Origin: Morococcus cerebrosus
GTDB lineage: Bacteria; Pseudomonadota; Gammaproteobacteria; Burkholderiales; Neisseriaceae
Length of the DNA: 64,000 nt
Assembly: GCF_022749515.1 (NCBI RefSeq)
Contig: NZ_CP094242.1
Location: 2,046,001 to 2,110,000, forward strand
Reading direction: 5' to 3'
Shown here: positions 53,746 through 63,432 of the stretch, in pieces
Layout: the number at the start of each line of letters is the position of its first letter
Position numbering within the stretch: position 1 is the stretch's first letter
Program-made: the position numbers and the translations under genes
The notes under the pieces: generated by a model
Seen by the model: the letters and a program-made list of their open reading frames with translations, nothing else
Databases searched by the model: none
What the model was told of the DNA's origin: nothing

Positions 53746-54438
53746 TCAAATATTTCGCCCGAACCACTCGACACGCCCGATAATGGCAACATCGTCAGTC
53801 AAATTATTCAAATCAATTTCAAAAGTCGGATAAGCCTCATTGGCGGAAATCACATTCACCACTCCGCCTGGCATCAGCTGTAATCGTTTTACCAACAAAT
53901 TCTCATTAAGCCTCAAAACGTACAGCCCATCCTTCGGCGCAGTCTCAGCATGATTGATTAAAATAGTATCCCCATCATTCAAAACCCCTTCCATAGAATC
54001 CCCCTTGACCGAAATAACGGAAAGGTTTTTAGTATCACGAGTAACATAATTTTCTACCCAATACCGACGGAATGCCATGGTAAAAACAGGTTTTTCATCA
54101 CCTACTAACCGCCCATGTCCGGCGGCAGCCTGAATATCATAACGCGGAACAAAGACAAACTCGTCGATATCAACCGGATTACCCAATGTATCATAAGCAA
54201 CTGCAGTAGAAGACGGAACTTGCACATTAGGGAACGGACTCCCCTCCCCAGTCAACAGCCAGTCAATACTGCAACCTTTCAGTTGTTTGATTTTTTTTAG
54301 AGTTTCCGATTTCGGCAAGCCGCCTTCGTTCCAAATCCTACTAAATCCCGCAATGGTCATATCAATGTCTGCGGCAATTTTGGCTTGGCGCGCTTCGTCT
54401 TTCCACAAAAACACCAATCTGTCTTTAAATGTATCCAT
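53746..54438 (-). CDS. CI/LexA-like repressor (HTH plus S24 peptidase)
   Basis: 230 residues. The N-terminal CI-type helix-turn-helix (QAKIAADIDMTIAGFSRIWNEGGLPKSETLKKI) is followed by a linker with an Ala-Gly bond (IQAAAGHGRL) typical of autocleavage, and a C-terminal S24 domain with catalytic Ser in KGDSMEGVLNDGD and Lys in LLVKRLQL. It resembles prophage repressors inactivated by RecA in the SOS response, but no other phage gene is near. It diverges from a small secreted-protein gene; near-identical repeats lie beside both promoters and may be its operators. Confidence 0.85.
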   Translation of the reverse strand: MDTFKDRLVFLWKDEARQAKIAADIDMTIAGFSRIWNEGGLPKSETLKKIKQLKGCSIDWLLTGEGSPFPNVQVPSSTAVAYDTLGNPVDIDEFVFVPRYDIQAAAGHGRLVGDEKPVFTMAFRRYWVENYVTRDTKNLSVISVKGDSMEGVLNDGDTILINHAETAPKDGLYVLRLNENLLVKRLQLMPGGVVNVISANEAYPTFEIDLNNLTDDVAIIGRVEWFGRNI

Positions 54439-54514
54439 ATCGATCCTCAGGCTGAAATGCGCCTCCTACAATGAAGCACTTGTGGGTTTATTTTACCTTA
54501 GTTTTATTAAAAAT

Positions 54515-54530
54515 GTAAGAAAAATATTAG
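54515..54530. promoter_or_regulatory. Operator-like repeat, copy 1
   Basis: GTAAGAAAAATATTAG, 77 bp upstream of the repressor start. It differs at one base from the copy at 54695. CTTAG (54498-54502) lies nearby in the opposite sense. Confidence 0.5.
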
Positions 54531-54694
54531 TTGAATTAAGAAAAAGTATTGCATTTTTTGTTTTTGCTTAGTATGATTCTTCTAACGCTTCAAACAAGCC
54601 AGGCCTTCCTCAGCCATAATCAGGTAGAACATGGCATATATTACGATGATTGTAATCAGATTTTCATGAAGCAAAGGCTGTTTGACACAAGCAA

Positions 54695-54710
54695 GTAAGA
54701 AAAATCTTAG
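54695..54710. promoter_or_regulatory. Operator-like repeat, copy 2
   Basis: GTAAGAAAAATCTTAG, an inverted repeat (TAAG-N6-CTTA), ends 22 bp before the ATG of the secreted-protein gene. Exactly 180 bp from copy 1. Confidence 0.5.
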
Positions 54711-54732
54711 TTTCATTTGATTGGAGGATATA

Positions 54733-55011
54733 ATGACCCGTTACCGTAAAAATGCATGGCTCGCCGTTACTGCCTTCGTTTTAGGATTTTTGGCATTCCC
54801 TTACAGTTATTCAGAAGCCCATCAATCTTCCGAACAACATCTCTCTGCCGAGATGTGCGACCGCCTTAGCGGAATGGCCTCCGACAAAATGGACGGTATC
54901 CAATTATCCGTCGCCCAAGAATGCGATACACTCGAAGCCTCACACGATTGGGAACAACAATACGGCGGGTTGAACGAACACGAGATAATTGCAGGCATTG
55001 TGTACGAATAA
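54733..55011 (+). CDS. Small secreted protein divergent from the repressor
   Basis: 92 residues from the ATG that follows GGAGG (a TTG four codons earlier overlaps that site). Signal peptide about 1-28 (NAWLAVTAFVLGFLAFPYSYSEA), then a short acidic, helical domain with two Cys (EMCDRLSG, QECDTLEA). No family recognised. Its position suggests control by the CI/LexA-like repressor. Confidence 0.65.
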   Translation: MTRYRKNAWLAVTAFVLGFLAFPYSYSEAHQSSEQHLSAEMCDRLSGMASDKMDGIQLSVAQECDTLEASHDWEQQYGGLNEHEIIAGIVYE

Positions 55012-55075
55012 CTGCTGCATTTCCGGAACTGTGCAGTTTTATAGAATGCCGATACCTACTTTTTCAAACCAAAGC

Positions 55076-55106
55076 TTTTCAGACGACCTTCTATGTCGTC
55101 TGAAAA
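55076..55106. terminator. Inverted DUS hairpin
   Basis: TTTTCAGACGAC and GTCGTCTGAAAA around a short loop, about 65 bp after the small secreted-protein gene. Confidence 0.65.
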
Positions 55107-55235
55107 TACTTTCTCCGACCCAACTAGGCATTTATATCCAACGTACAGGCATGAGGCTAACAAACCGGTTGGATCCGTACTGAAATATTGACCACTACTG
55201 TATATTTAAGGGTAGTCTGAAAATTTTCAGGCGAC

Positions 55236-56315
55236 GGCGGATTCGCATTTGAAGTGCAACTTTCCATAACAGAAAAAGGCCAGTATGCGGTAGCATACGG
55301 CCTGTCCTGCAAGAAAGATTGCCATGAGCTACACACAACTGACCCAAGACGAACGATACCATATCCAATACCTGTCCCGCCACTGCACCATCGCCGAAAT
55401 CGCCAAACAGCTCAACCGCCACAAAAGCACCATCAGCCGAGAAATCAAGCGGCACTGCATCCAAGGACAGCAATACAGCGCCGAAAAAGCACAGAAGCAA
55501 AGCCGGCTGACCAAACAGCACCGGCGAAAACCCTATAAGCTCGATTCGCAGCTGGTTCAACACATCGACACCCTTATCCGCCGCAAACTCAGTCCCGAAC
55601 AAGTATGTGCCTACCTGCATAAACACCACGGGATCACACTCCATCACAGCACTATTTACCGCTACCTCCGCCAAGACAAAAGCAACGGCGGCACTTTGTG
55701 GCAACACCTCAGAATATGCAGCAAACCCTACCGCAAACGCTACGGCAGCACATGGACCAGAGGCAAAGTGCCCGACCGCGTCGGCATAGAGAACCGACCT
55801 GCTATCGTCGACCGGAAAACCCGCATCGGCGATTGGGAGGCCGACACCATCGTCGGCAAAAATCAGAAAAGCGCGTTATTGACCTTGGTCGAACGCACTA
55901 CCCGCTACACCATCATCTGCAAATTAAAGAACTTAAAAGCCGAAGACACTGCCCGGGCGGCCATTAGGGTATTAAAGGCATATAAAGCCAGAGTCCACAC
56001 CATCACCATGGATAACGGCAAAGAGTTCTACCAACACACCAAAATAGCCAAAGCCTTGAAGGCGAAAACCTATTTTTGCCGCCCTTACCATTCTTGGGAG
56101 AAAGGGCTGAATGAGAACACCAATGGACTCATCCGGCAATATTTCCCCAAACAAACCGATTTCCGAAACATCAGCGATCGGGAGATACGCAGGGTTCAAG
56201 ATGAGTTGAACCACCGGCCGAGAAAAACACTTGGCTACGAAACGCCAAGTGTTTTATTCTTAAATCTGTTCCAACCACTGGTACCCTAGTGTTGCACTTG
56301 AAATCCGAATCCAAG
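55236..56315 (+). mobile_element. IS1655-like element (IS30 family), copy 2
   Basis: 1080 bp with the same ends as copy 1. The 3-bp target duplication is GAC (55233-55235 and 56316-56318). Its insertion site is intergenic, close to a DUS-like sequence. Confidence 0.92.
55324..56289 (+). CDS. IS30-family transposase (copy 2)
   Basis: 321 residues, intact: helix-turn-helix at the N-terminus and the DDE triad in DWEADTIVG, TMDNGKEF and ENTNGLIRQYF. Same length as copy 1, with scattered substitutions (VERTTR against VERVTR, KALKAKT against KALKVKT), so the two are not a very recent duplication of each other. Confidence 0.95.
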   Translation: MSYTQLTQDERYHIQYLSRHCTIAEIAKQLNRHKSTISREIKRHCIQGQQYSAEKAQKQSRLTKQHRRKPYKLDSQLVQHIDTLIRRKLSPEQVCAYLHKHHGITLHHSTIYRYLRQDKSNGGTLWQHLRICSKPYRKRYGSTWTRGKVPDRVGIENRPAIVDRKTRIGDWEADTIVGKNQKSALLTLVERTTRYTIICKLKNLKAEDTARAAIRVLKAYKARVHTITMDNGKEFYQHTKIAKALKAKTYFCRPYHSWEKGLNENTNGLIRQYFPKQTDFRNISDREIRRVQDELNHRPRKTLGYETPSVLFLNLFQPLVP

Positions 56316-56406
56316 GACCCTTAATGTCTAAAATTCTATAAACTTCCCGCCAATGCCCAATCAAAACTCAGTACAAACTGCCCTTCTCTAACAGAAACCC
56401 CATTTT

Positions 56407-56513
56407 TATAGTGGATTAAATTTAAATCAGGACAAGGCGACGAAGCCGCAGACAGTACAGCTAGTACGGCAAGGCGAGGCAACGCCGTACTGGTTTAAAG
56501 TTAATCCACTATA
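56407..56513. repeat. Correia element, short form (107 bp), 40 bp upstream of parC
   Basis: TATAGTGGATTAA to TTAATCCACTATA. Its right end is followed by CTTTACAAT, so a -10-like TACAAT lies just outside the element and parC may be transcribed from the junction. Confidence 0.95.
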
Positions 56514-56553
56514 CTTTACAATATCGCCCTTTACCTTTATTTCCAGCTTCCTT

Positions 56554-58863
56554 ATGAACGAACACGTTTCCGTCCCATCCCCTGTCGGCGAAGACTACCT
56601 GCTCTTAGGTCAATACGCCGAACGCGCCTATCTCGAATACGCCATGAGCGTGGTCAAAGGCCGCGCGCTGCCTGAAGTTTCAGACGGCCAGAAGCCCGTG
56701 CAGCGGCGTATTTTGTTTGCCATGCGCGATATGGGTTTGACCGCGGGAGCGAAGCCGGTGAAATCGGCGCGCGTGGTCGGCGAGATTTTGGGTAAATACC
56801 ACCCGCACGGCGACAGTTCTGCCTATGAGGCGATGGTACGGATGGCGCAGGATTTTACCTTGCGCTACCCCTTAATCGACGGCATCGGCAACTTCGGTTC
56901 GCGCGACGGTGACGGGGCGGCGGCGATGCGTTACACCGAAGCGCGGCTCACGCCGATTGCGGAATTACTGTTGTCCGAAATCAATCAGGGGACGGTGGAT
57001 TTCGTGCCGAACTACGACGGTGCGTTTGACGAACCGCTGCATCTGCCCGCCCGCCTGCCTATGGTGCTGCTCAACGGTGCGTCGGGCATCGCGGTGGGCA
57101 TGGCGACCGAAATTCCGTCGCACAATCTGAACGAAGTCACGCAGGCGGCGATTGCGCTGTTGAAAAAGCCGACGCTGGAAACCGCCGACCTGATGCAGTA
57201 CATCCCCGCGCCTGATTTTGCCGGCGGTGGTCAAATCATCACGCCGGCAGACGAATTGCGCCGGATTTATGAAACCGGCAAGGGCAGCGTGCGCGTGCGT
57301 GCGCGTTATGAAATCGAAAAGCTGGCGCGCGGGCAATGGCGCGTGATCGTGACCGAACTGCCGCCGAACGCCAATTCCGCCAAAATCCTTGCTGAAATCG
57401 AAGAACAGACCAACCCGAAACCGAAAGCAGGTAAAAAGCAGCTCAACCAAGACCAGCTCAACACCAAAAAGCTGATGTTGGATTTAATCGACCGCGTGCG
57501 CGACGAGTCCGACGGCGAACATCCCGTGCGCCTTGTGTTCGAGCCGAAATCCAGCCGCATCGATACCGATACCTTCATCAACACGCTGATGGCGCAGACT
57601 TCGCTGGAAGGCAATGTGTCCATGAACTTGGTGATGATGGGGCTGGACAACCGTCCCGCGCAGAAAAACCTGAAAACGATTTTGCAGGAATGGCTGGATT
57701 TCCGCGTCGTTACTGTAACACGCCGTCTGAAATTCCGTTTGAACCAAGTGGAAAAACGGTTGCATATCCTTGAAGGTCGTCTGAAAGTCTTTCTGCACAT
57801 TGATGAAGTGATTAAAGTCATCCGCGAATCAGACGACCCTAAAACCGATTTGATGGCGGCGTTCGGGCTGACCGAAATCCAAGCCGAAGACATTTTGGAA
57901 ATCCGTCTGCGTCAGTTGGCACGTTTGGAAGGTTTCAAACTCGAAAAAGAATTGAACGAATTGCGCGAGGAACAAGGTCGTCTGAATATCCTTTTGGGCG
58001 ACGAAAACGAAAAACGCAAGCTGATTATCAAAGAGATGCAGGCGGACATGAAGCAGTTCGGCGACGCGCGCCGCACGCTGGTGGAAGAAGCCGGACGCGC
58101 CGTGCTGACACAGACCACCGCCGACGAACCCATCACGCTGATTCTGTCGGAAAAAGGGTGGATACGCAGCCGTGCCGGGCACAACCTTGATTTGAGCCAA
58201 ACCGCCTTCAAAGAAGGCGACCGCCTCAAACAAACCATTGAAGGCCGCACTGTTTTACCCGTCGTCATTCTCGACTCATTGGGCAGGACCTATACCCTCG
58301 ATGCCGCCGAAATCCCCGGCGGACGCGGCGATGGAGTGCCGGTTTCATCGTTAATCGAGCTGCAAAACGGCGCCAAACCCGTCGCCATGCTTACCGGACA
58401 GCCCGAACAACACTACCTGCTCTCAGGCAGCGGCGGCTACGGCTTCATCGCCAAACTGGGCGATATGGTCGGGCGCGTGAAAGCGGGCAAAGTGGTGATG
58501 ACTGTGGACAGTGGCGAAACCGTCCTGCTCCCGATTGCCGTCTATGCTTCCTCGCTCATCAACCCCGACTGCAAAATCGTACTGGCTAGCAGCGACCACC
58601 GCCTCTTGGCGTTCTCGATCGGCGAACTCAAAGTCATGCCTAAAGGACGCGGTTTGCAGTTGATGTCGCTGACCGACGGCGCGTCTTTGGAACACGTCCT
58701 CGTAACCACGGCTGCGGAATTCATCGTTGAAACCGTCGGCAAGCGCGGTGCGGCGCATCAGGAAAAATTGCGCATTTGCGACATCGAGGGCAAACGCGGC
58801 AAAAAAGGGAAGGTTTTGGACATCTCAGGTCGTCTGAAAACCTTATCCGCAGCTTCCGAATAA
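56554..58863 (+). CDS. parC: DNA topoisomerase IV subunit A
   Basis: Type IIA topoisomerase subunit that decatenates replicated chromosomes with ParE. The 769-residue protein contains the catalytic Tyr in [10 protein letters not shown] (about 127), the [21 protein letters not shown] with Asp87, Ser88, Ser89 and Glu92 (one ahead of gonococcal numbering D86/S87/S88/E91), all of the quinolone-susceptible type, then the coiled-coil gate and C-terminal beta-pinwheel blades. Several DUS copies are inside the gene. No strong Shine-Dalgarno. parE is not adjacent. Confidence 0.97.
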   Translation: MNEHVSVPSPVGEDYLLLGQYAERAYLEYAMSVVKGRALPEVSDGQKPVQRRILFAMRDMGLTAGAKPVKSARVVGEILGKYHPHGDSSAYEAMVRMAQDFTLRYPLIDGIGNFGSRDGDGAAAMRYTEARLTPIAELLLSEINQGTVDFVPNYDGAFDEPLHLPARLPMVLLNGASGIAVGMATEIPSHNLNEVTQAAIALLKKPTLETADLMQYIPAPDFAGGGQIITPADELRRIYETGKGSVRVRARYEIEKLARGQWRVIVTELPPNANSAKILAEIEEQTNPKPKAGKKQLNQDQLNTKKLMLDLIDRVRDESDGEHPVRLVFEPKSSRIDTDTFINTLMAQTSLEGNVSMNLVMMGLDNRPAQKNLKTILQEWLDFRVVTVTRRLKFRLNQVEKRLHILEGRLKVFLHIDEVIKVIRESDDPKTDLMAAFGLTEIQAEDILEIRLRQLARLEGFKLEKELNELREEQGRLNILLGDENEKRKLIIKEMQADMKQFGDARRTLVEEAGRAVLTQTTADEPITLILSEKGWIRSRAGHNLDLSQTAFKEGDRLKQTIEGRTVLPVVILDSLGRTYTLDAAEIPGGRGDGVPVSSLIELQNGAKPVAMLTGQPEQHYLLSGSGGYGFIAKLGDMVGRVKAGKVVMTVDSGETVLLPIAVYASSLINPDCKIVLASSDHRLLAFSIGELKVMPKGRGLQLMSLTDGASLEHVLVTTAAEFIVETVGKRGAAHQEKLRICDIEGKRGKKGKVLDISGRLKTLSAASE

Positions 58864-59027
58864 GCAACAGAGGAAACGATAACACATTGAAAACCTAGAA
58901 AACACGGTCGTTTTATGTTATGCTGACAAAATTAAAAAAATATTTACGACCGTCTGCGGAAATATTGCAGAACGATTTCAAAAACAGGTACTAATAATGA
59001 TAAAAATAAACAAAAAGGGTTGCGGAT

Positions 59028-60617
59028 ATGAGTAAGTCCGGCTTTCAGGAACTGGGAAACCTGAGCGAGCGGATACCCGGTTTAATCAATATTGCCCGCA
59101 TTGCCATCGTGCTGCCGCTGTTGGTCATGCATGCTTTCGGCGTTTACAGCAATGGCACCCATATCGGCATGTCATTCCCTCCCGTCGAATTTTACAGCTG
59201 GGCAGCGCTGTATTCTTTCCTCATCTTGTTATCCGTCGCCCGTCCGGACTGGCAATGGCAGACTTTGGATTTGCCCAATGCCAGCGCAGTCGTCGATATT
59301 TCGATGATGATGATACTGGTGTATATCGCCGGCGGAGTCGATTCGGGCTTCGGCATCCTTGTCCTTCCTTTCGTCGCGACGTCCTGCCTCCTCAGCTACG
59401 GACATTACCCCATGCTGTACGCAGGCTACGCGTCCATGCTGTTCTTCTTCAATCTGCTGCTCGACGGCAGCATCCGCCTGCATCCGTTTGATTGGGATAC
59501 GCAGCCCCTGATTACTACGGTCCTGCTCTGCGGCGCGTGTTACCTCGTTGCCATGCTGACTTCGTTCGCCGCCCGCTATCTGGAGCAGGCGACTGAATCC
59601 GCCAGCCGCCATCAGCTTGCCTACCGCCGCATCAGCGGGTTGAACCGCCTCGTTCTCAACCGCGTGCAGGAAGCCGTTATCGTTATCGACAGCACCCAGC
59701 GCGTCTGGCTTTTCAACAAACAGGCAAAAACCTATTTCCCCGGTTTGGTGGTTGACCAGCAGGAAGTCGTGTTCGGCGAATTGGTTACACGCTGGCAATA
59801 TCACCCCGACAAACCGTTTGAAACCGATATCCACATCTTCCAACACGCCATGCACGTCCGCGCCGTCCCGCTGATTCAGGAACAGACGGAACTGCTCATG
59901 CTGTATGTCCGTTCGCTGCGTGAAGTCGCGGCAGAGGCCATGTCCACCAAGCTCACCTCGCTCGGACAGCTTACCGCGAACCTTGCCCACGAAATCCGCA
60001 ACCCGATGTCCGCCATTCGTCACGCCAGCGATTTGCTGCAAGAAAGTGATGACGATGCCGAACCCGATCCCGTTAAAGCCAAGCTTTGCGGCATCATCGA
60101 CAGCAACATCCAACGCATCGACAAAATGTTGGAAGACATCTCCCTGCTCAACAAACGCGACAACATCAGCCGCGAGCCGATCAACCTGATGAAATTCTGG
60201 CTCGACTTCAAACAAGAGTTCACGCTCAACAATTCCGAAGCCATCGGCTGCCTGCGCATGAACATGGACGGCAACAACCTTACCGTCCTCGCTGATGTGA
60301 TGCACATCCAACAAATCATGTGGAACCTCTGCAATAACGCATGGCGGCACAGCCGTCAGGACGAAAACGCGATTACCGTCCTGATTCGCCCCAGCGGCAG
60401 GATGCATATTTCCATCGTCGTTGCCGATAACGGCAAAGGCATTTCGCCCGAAGTCCGCAACCATCTCTTCGAGCCGTTCTACACCACTGAAAAACAAGGT
60501 ACGGGATTGGGATTGTACGTTGCCCGCGAACTGGCACACGCCAATATGGGTCAACTCCATTACCACCCCGAAATGAACGGATTCGAACTGATTTTACCGA
60601 GAGAACACAATGAGTAA
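59028..60617 (+). CDS. PilS-type sensor histidine kinase
   Basis: 529 residues. N-terminal membrane part with about six helices in a PilS-like arrangement (about 17-40, 55-72, 87-103, 106-124, 128-146, 160-182), a PAS-like domain (about 205-290), the HisKA box NLAHEIRNPMSAIRHA with phospho-acceptor His321, and a HATPase domain (NLCNNAWRHS, VVADNGKGIS, EPFYTTEKQGTGLGL). Such kinases sense pilin levels in the membrane in other bacteria. The reading frame of the regulator overlaps by 8 bp. GTTGCGGAT before ATG is a weak ribosome site. Confidence 0.88.
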   Translation: MSKSGFQELGNLSERIPGLINIARIAIVLPLLVMHAFGVYSNGTHIGMSFPPVEFYSWAALYSFLILLSVARPDWQWQTLDLPNASAVVDISMMMILVYIAGGVDSGFGILVLPFVATSCLLSYGHYPMLYAGYASMLFFFNLLLDGSIRLHPFDWDTQPLITTVLLCGACYLVAMLTSFAARYLEQATESASRHQLAYRRISGLNRLVLNRVQEAVIVIDSTQRVWLFNKQAKTYFPGLVVDQQEVVFGELVTRWQYHPDKPFETDIHIFQHAMHVRAVPLIQEQTELLMLYVRSLREVAAEAMSTKLTSLGQLTANLAHEIRNPMSAIRHASDLLQESDDDAEPDPVKAKLCGIIDSNIQRIDKMLEDISLLNKRDNISREPINLMKFWLDFKQEFTLNNSEAIGCLRMNMDGNNLTVLADVMHIQQIMWNLCNNAWRHSRQDENAITVLIRPSGRMHISIVVADNGKGISPEVRNHLFEPFYTTEKQGTGLGLYVARELAHANMGQLHYHPEMNGFELILPREHNE

Positions 60618-62214
60618 GCTGCAAGACCCAGTATTGGTCGTCGACGACGAGGCCGACATCCGTGACTTGATGGAAATGACGCTGATGAAGATGGGGTTGC
60701 GCGTGCAGACCGCCGTCGGCGTAGAAGATGCCAAAGACAAACTCGACAACAACGACTATTCCCTCGTCTTGACCGATATGCGGATGCCCGACGGCTCCGG
60801 CCTCGAAGTCGTCCAATACATAGACGAACTCATGCTCGACACCCCTGTCGCCGTCATTACCGCTTTCGGTAATGCCGACCAAGCGGTTGAAGCGCTTAAT
60901 GCGGGCGCGTTCGACTACCTGCAAAAGCCGATTACCCTTTCCCAACTGCGTTCGCTGGTTAAATCCGCCGTCTCTGTTTCCAACAGCACCGACGAAATTG
61001 CCCAGCCGCCAACCGAAAAACCGTCCGCGCCCGTCGCTGCCGCATTCAACAAGCCCAAAACTCCGCCCAAGCCGCCCAAACGCGACTTGAGCGGTTCTGT
61101 CTCCGTGCCCGAAAGCCTGCGTTCCATGAAAGAACGCTTTGCCACCGGCGAAATCGCCATGCGTGCGAACGAAGACGTGCCTGAATTGGGCGGCGAAGAA
61201 GATATGCCGCGGCTGCTCGGCAGTTCGCCCCAAATGGTCGAAGTCCGCCACCTGATCCGCCGCCTCGCCCGCAGCGGCGTGCCCGTTTATATTTCCGGCG
61301 AATCGGGTACCGGTAAAGAACAGGCGGCGCGTACCATCCACGAATTGTCCGATCGCGCCGACAAGCCTTTTATCGCGGTCAACTGTGGCGCGATTCCTGA
61401 AAATCTGATGGAAAGCGAGTTCTTCGGCTACAAAAAAGGCAGTTTTACCGGCGCCGACCAAGACCGTCTCGGCTTCTTCCAACACGCCGACGGCGGAACG
61501 CTGTTCCTCGACGAAGTTGCCGACTTGCCGCTAGCCATGCAAGTCAAACTCCTGCGCGCCATCCAAGAAAAAGCCGTGCGCCGCATCGGTGATGCCCGCG
61601 AAACTTTCGTCGATGTCCGCATCATCTGCGCTACCCACAAAAACCTTGAAGCCCTTGTTGATAGCGGTGCATTCCGTCAAGACTTATATTACCGCCTCAA
61701 CGTCGTTACCCTGCACATGCCGCCCCTGCGCGAAATGCGTGAAGACTTGGGCGCGCTGATTCTGTACCTGCTCTACAAACACCGCCACGGTACGCAAACC
61801 TACAAACTCAGCCCCAAAGCGCAAGAAGCCCTGCTGCATTACAGCTATCCCGGCAACTTCCGCGAACTCGAAAACATCCTCGAACGCGCCGTCGCCCTGA
61901 CTGTCGGACAAGTTATCCAGTTGGATGATTTGCAAATCCAAAACACGACGGCGCCCAAAAACGACCATCCAAACCTCAGCCTTGACGACATCGCCGATTC
62001 CGAAACACGAAAAGGTGAAACGTTGGATCACCAACCGCTTCCGCCGTTTGACCCGCGCACCATGCAGATTCAAGATTACCTTGACCAAATCGAGCGCGGC
62101 ATTATCGAACAAGCGTTGCAGCAAACCCGTTACAACCGCACTCAGGCTGCCAAGCTTTTGGGCATCAGCTTCCGTTCCATGCGCTACCGTATGGAACGTT
62201 TGGACATCAATTAA
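60610..62214 (+). CDS. PilR-type sigma-54-dependent response regulator
   Basis: 534 residues. Receiver domain with phospho-acceptor Asp56 (LVLTDMRMPDGSG) and acidic pair VVDDEADIR; a Pro/Lys-rich linker (about 135-165); AAA+ domain with Walker A GESGTGKE (about 230), GSFTGA loop (277-282) that contacts sigma-54, and Walker B GGTLFLDEVADL; and a C-terminal Fis-type helix-turn-helix (TRYNRTQAAKLLGISFRSMRYRMERL). Overlap with the kinase gene indicates a single operon. The pilE promoter at 25.98 kb is a candidate target. Could be an NtrX-type regulator instead, but the kinase favours PilR. Confidence 0.9.
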   Translation: MSKLQDPVLVVDDEADIRDLMEMTLMKMGLRVQTAVGVEDAKDKLDNNDYSLVLTDMRMPDGSGLEVVQYIDELMLDTPVAVITAFGNADQAVEALNAGAFDYLQKPITLSQLRSLVKSAVSVSNSTDEIAQPPTEKPSAPVAAAFNKPKTPPKPPKRDLSGSVSVPESLRSMKERFATGEIAMRANEDVPELGGEEDMPRLLGSSPQMVEVRHLIRRLARSGVPVYISGESGTGKEQAARTIHELSDRADKPFIAVNCGAIPENLMESEFFGYKKGSFTGADQDRLGFFQHADGGTLFLDEVADLPLAMQVKLLRAIQEKAVRRIGDARETFVDVRIICATHKNLEALVDSGAFRQDLYYRLNVVTLHMPPLREMREDLGALILYLLYKHRHGTQTYKLSPKAQEALLHYSYPGNFRELENILERAVALTVGQVIQLDDLQIQNTTAPKNDHPNLSLDDIADSETRKGETLDHQPLPPFDPRTMQIQDYLDQIERGIIEQALQQTRYNRTQAAKLLGISFRSMRYRMERLDIN

Positions 62215-62238
62215 ATCGGTGCTTTGCCATTGCCTGCA

Positions 62239-62270
62239 CGTTTAGGAAGCAAAACCTAAACGTATGTTTT
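62239..62270 (+). terminator. Terminator of the two-component operon
   Basis: CGTTTAGG, 8-nt loop, CCTAAACG then TATGTTTT, 25 bp after the regulator stop. Confidence 0.65.
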
Positions 62271-62273
62271 AGA

Positions 62274-62421
62274 TATAGCAGGTTAAGTTTAAATTAGGAC
62301 AAAATCGCGGATAGTATAGACAGTAGGAAACCAGTCAACTTGGTACGCTCATACTTAGAGAGTCATTCTCTCTATACTGAGACATTGCAACACAATATTG
62401 ATTTAAACTTAACCTGCTATA
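62274..62421. repeat. Divergent Correia-like element with TATAGCAGGTTAA ends (148 bp)
   Basis: Perfect 21-bp inverted ends (TATAGCAGGTTAAGTTTAAAT). The interior is alignable in parts with long Correia copies (AGGACAA, TAGAGAGTCATTCTCT) but diverged. Both ends carry the same changes relative to TATAGTGGATTAA. Confidence 0.75.
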
Positions 62422-62445
62422 TATCTCCATTCAGATCACAAACAT

Positions 62446-63048
62446 TCAAAACCAACCGGCAACAGCGTGAAACAAATAAGTCATACCGCTCCACGCCCAT
62501 TTACTTACTGCAACCGTTATCCAGCCCATCAAAACCAACACAATCAAACCAAAAAAATCAGGCATATGCAGATAAAACCAAGCCGCAACAGGTTTGCGCC
62601 AAAAGTCTGATTGCTGCTGTTTCTTCTCCAAAGCCGCGTGCATAAACGGACGCTCCAAATGTATGTCGTAGTCAATGCCATACTCACTGCGTACATGCTC
62701 ATTGATGACTTTCAAAGTACGGCGGCTCGGCTGCAAGAAAATATCGATAAGCGTACCGACAACAGGAATCATGCCAAGCACCATATCGGCAAAAGCAAGA
62801 TATATGGCAGGACGCATTTTATGTTCCGGCACGCCCAACTCCCGCCCCATACGAAAAGCCTTCATCGTCAGAAAAAGCCCGGCAATATCCCCGACCAAAG
62901 GAATCAGCGACAGTATGGCATCAACGCCGATTCCCTGCTTGGTAAAAGGAATACAAAACAAACTATCCATAGTGTTGGCATATTTAGCCAAATCACGTTC
63001 CCGTCGGATGATTTCTTGACGTTCATAAGGTATAGGTGTGTGCTTCAT
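62446..63048 (-). CDS. DUF4112 membrane protein
   Basis: 200 residues from the ATG giving MKHTPIPYERQ (a longer frame begins 15 codons earlier). The DUF4112 pattern is visible: RRERDLAKYANTMDSLFCIPF, TKQGIGVDAILSLIPLVGDIAGLFLTM, MVLGMIPVVGTLIDIFLQPSRRTLKVI. A C-terminal membrane helix follows (FFGLIVLVLMGWITVAV). Role unknown. Confidence 0.8.
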   Translation of the reverse strand: MKHTPIPYERQEIIRRERDLAKYANTMDSLFCIPFTKQGIGVDAILSLIPLVGDIAGLFLTMKAFRMGRELGVPEHKMRPAIYLAFADMVLGMIPVVGTLIDIFLQPSRRTLKVINEHVRSEYGIDYDIHLERPFMHAALEKKQQQSDFWRKPVAAWFYLHMPDFFGLIVLVLMGWITVAVSKWAWSGMTYLFHAVAGWF

Positions 63049-63432
63049 TATGATTTTATTGTAGTAGGTTAATAACAGAGTTTTAAACAACAAAATTTAT
63101 TTTGATAAATCTTTATGTAATATTGCCAATAGCATTTTATACAAATAATCATATCAGGGACAATGCCAAATTCGGCCATTTTTTAGGTGTAATATCAACT
63201 TAAAGTTCAAATAGTAGAACTGTGCAGCCACGCCATTAAAAATAGAATGACAGTAGGCGCTTAGGATATACCACAATAATCATAGAATATACATTTATGA
63301 TATTCTTAGAATTAAATGATTTGATTTCATTAAAATAACAAAATAATGCCATAATATTCAGCTATGTTTAAGATACAAAAAAATATATATACAGTTATAA
63401 TTCGAGGCTGTACTGTATCTTAGAACCATCCC
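63049..63432. other. DUF4112-rfbB divergent intergenic region
   Basis: AT-rich 384-bp spacer. Its last part holds TAAGATACA (63369) and TGTATCTTA (63414), a 9-bp inverted repeat enclosing a smaller TACAG/CTGTA pair, just before the rfbB ATG. No gene is seen. Confidence 0.55.

Noticed and set aside
53746..55011. Prophage remnant
   Set aside because: Only the repressor-like gene resembles phage. No integrase, structural gene or attachment repeats were found, so only the repressor is called.
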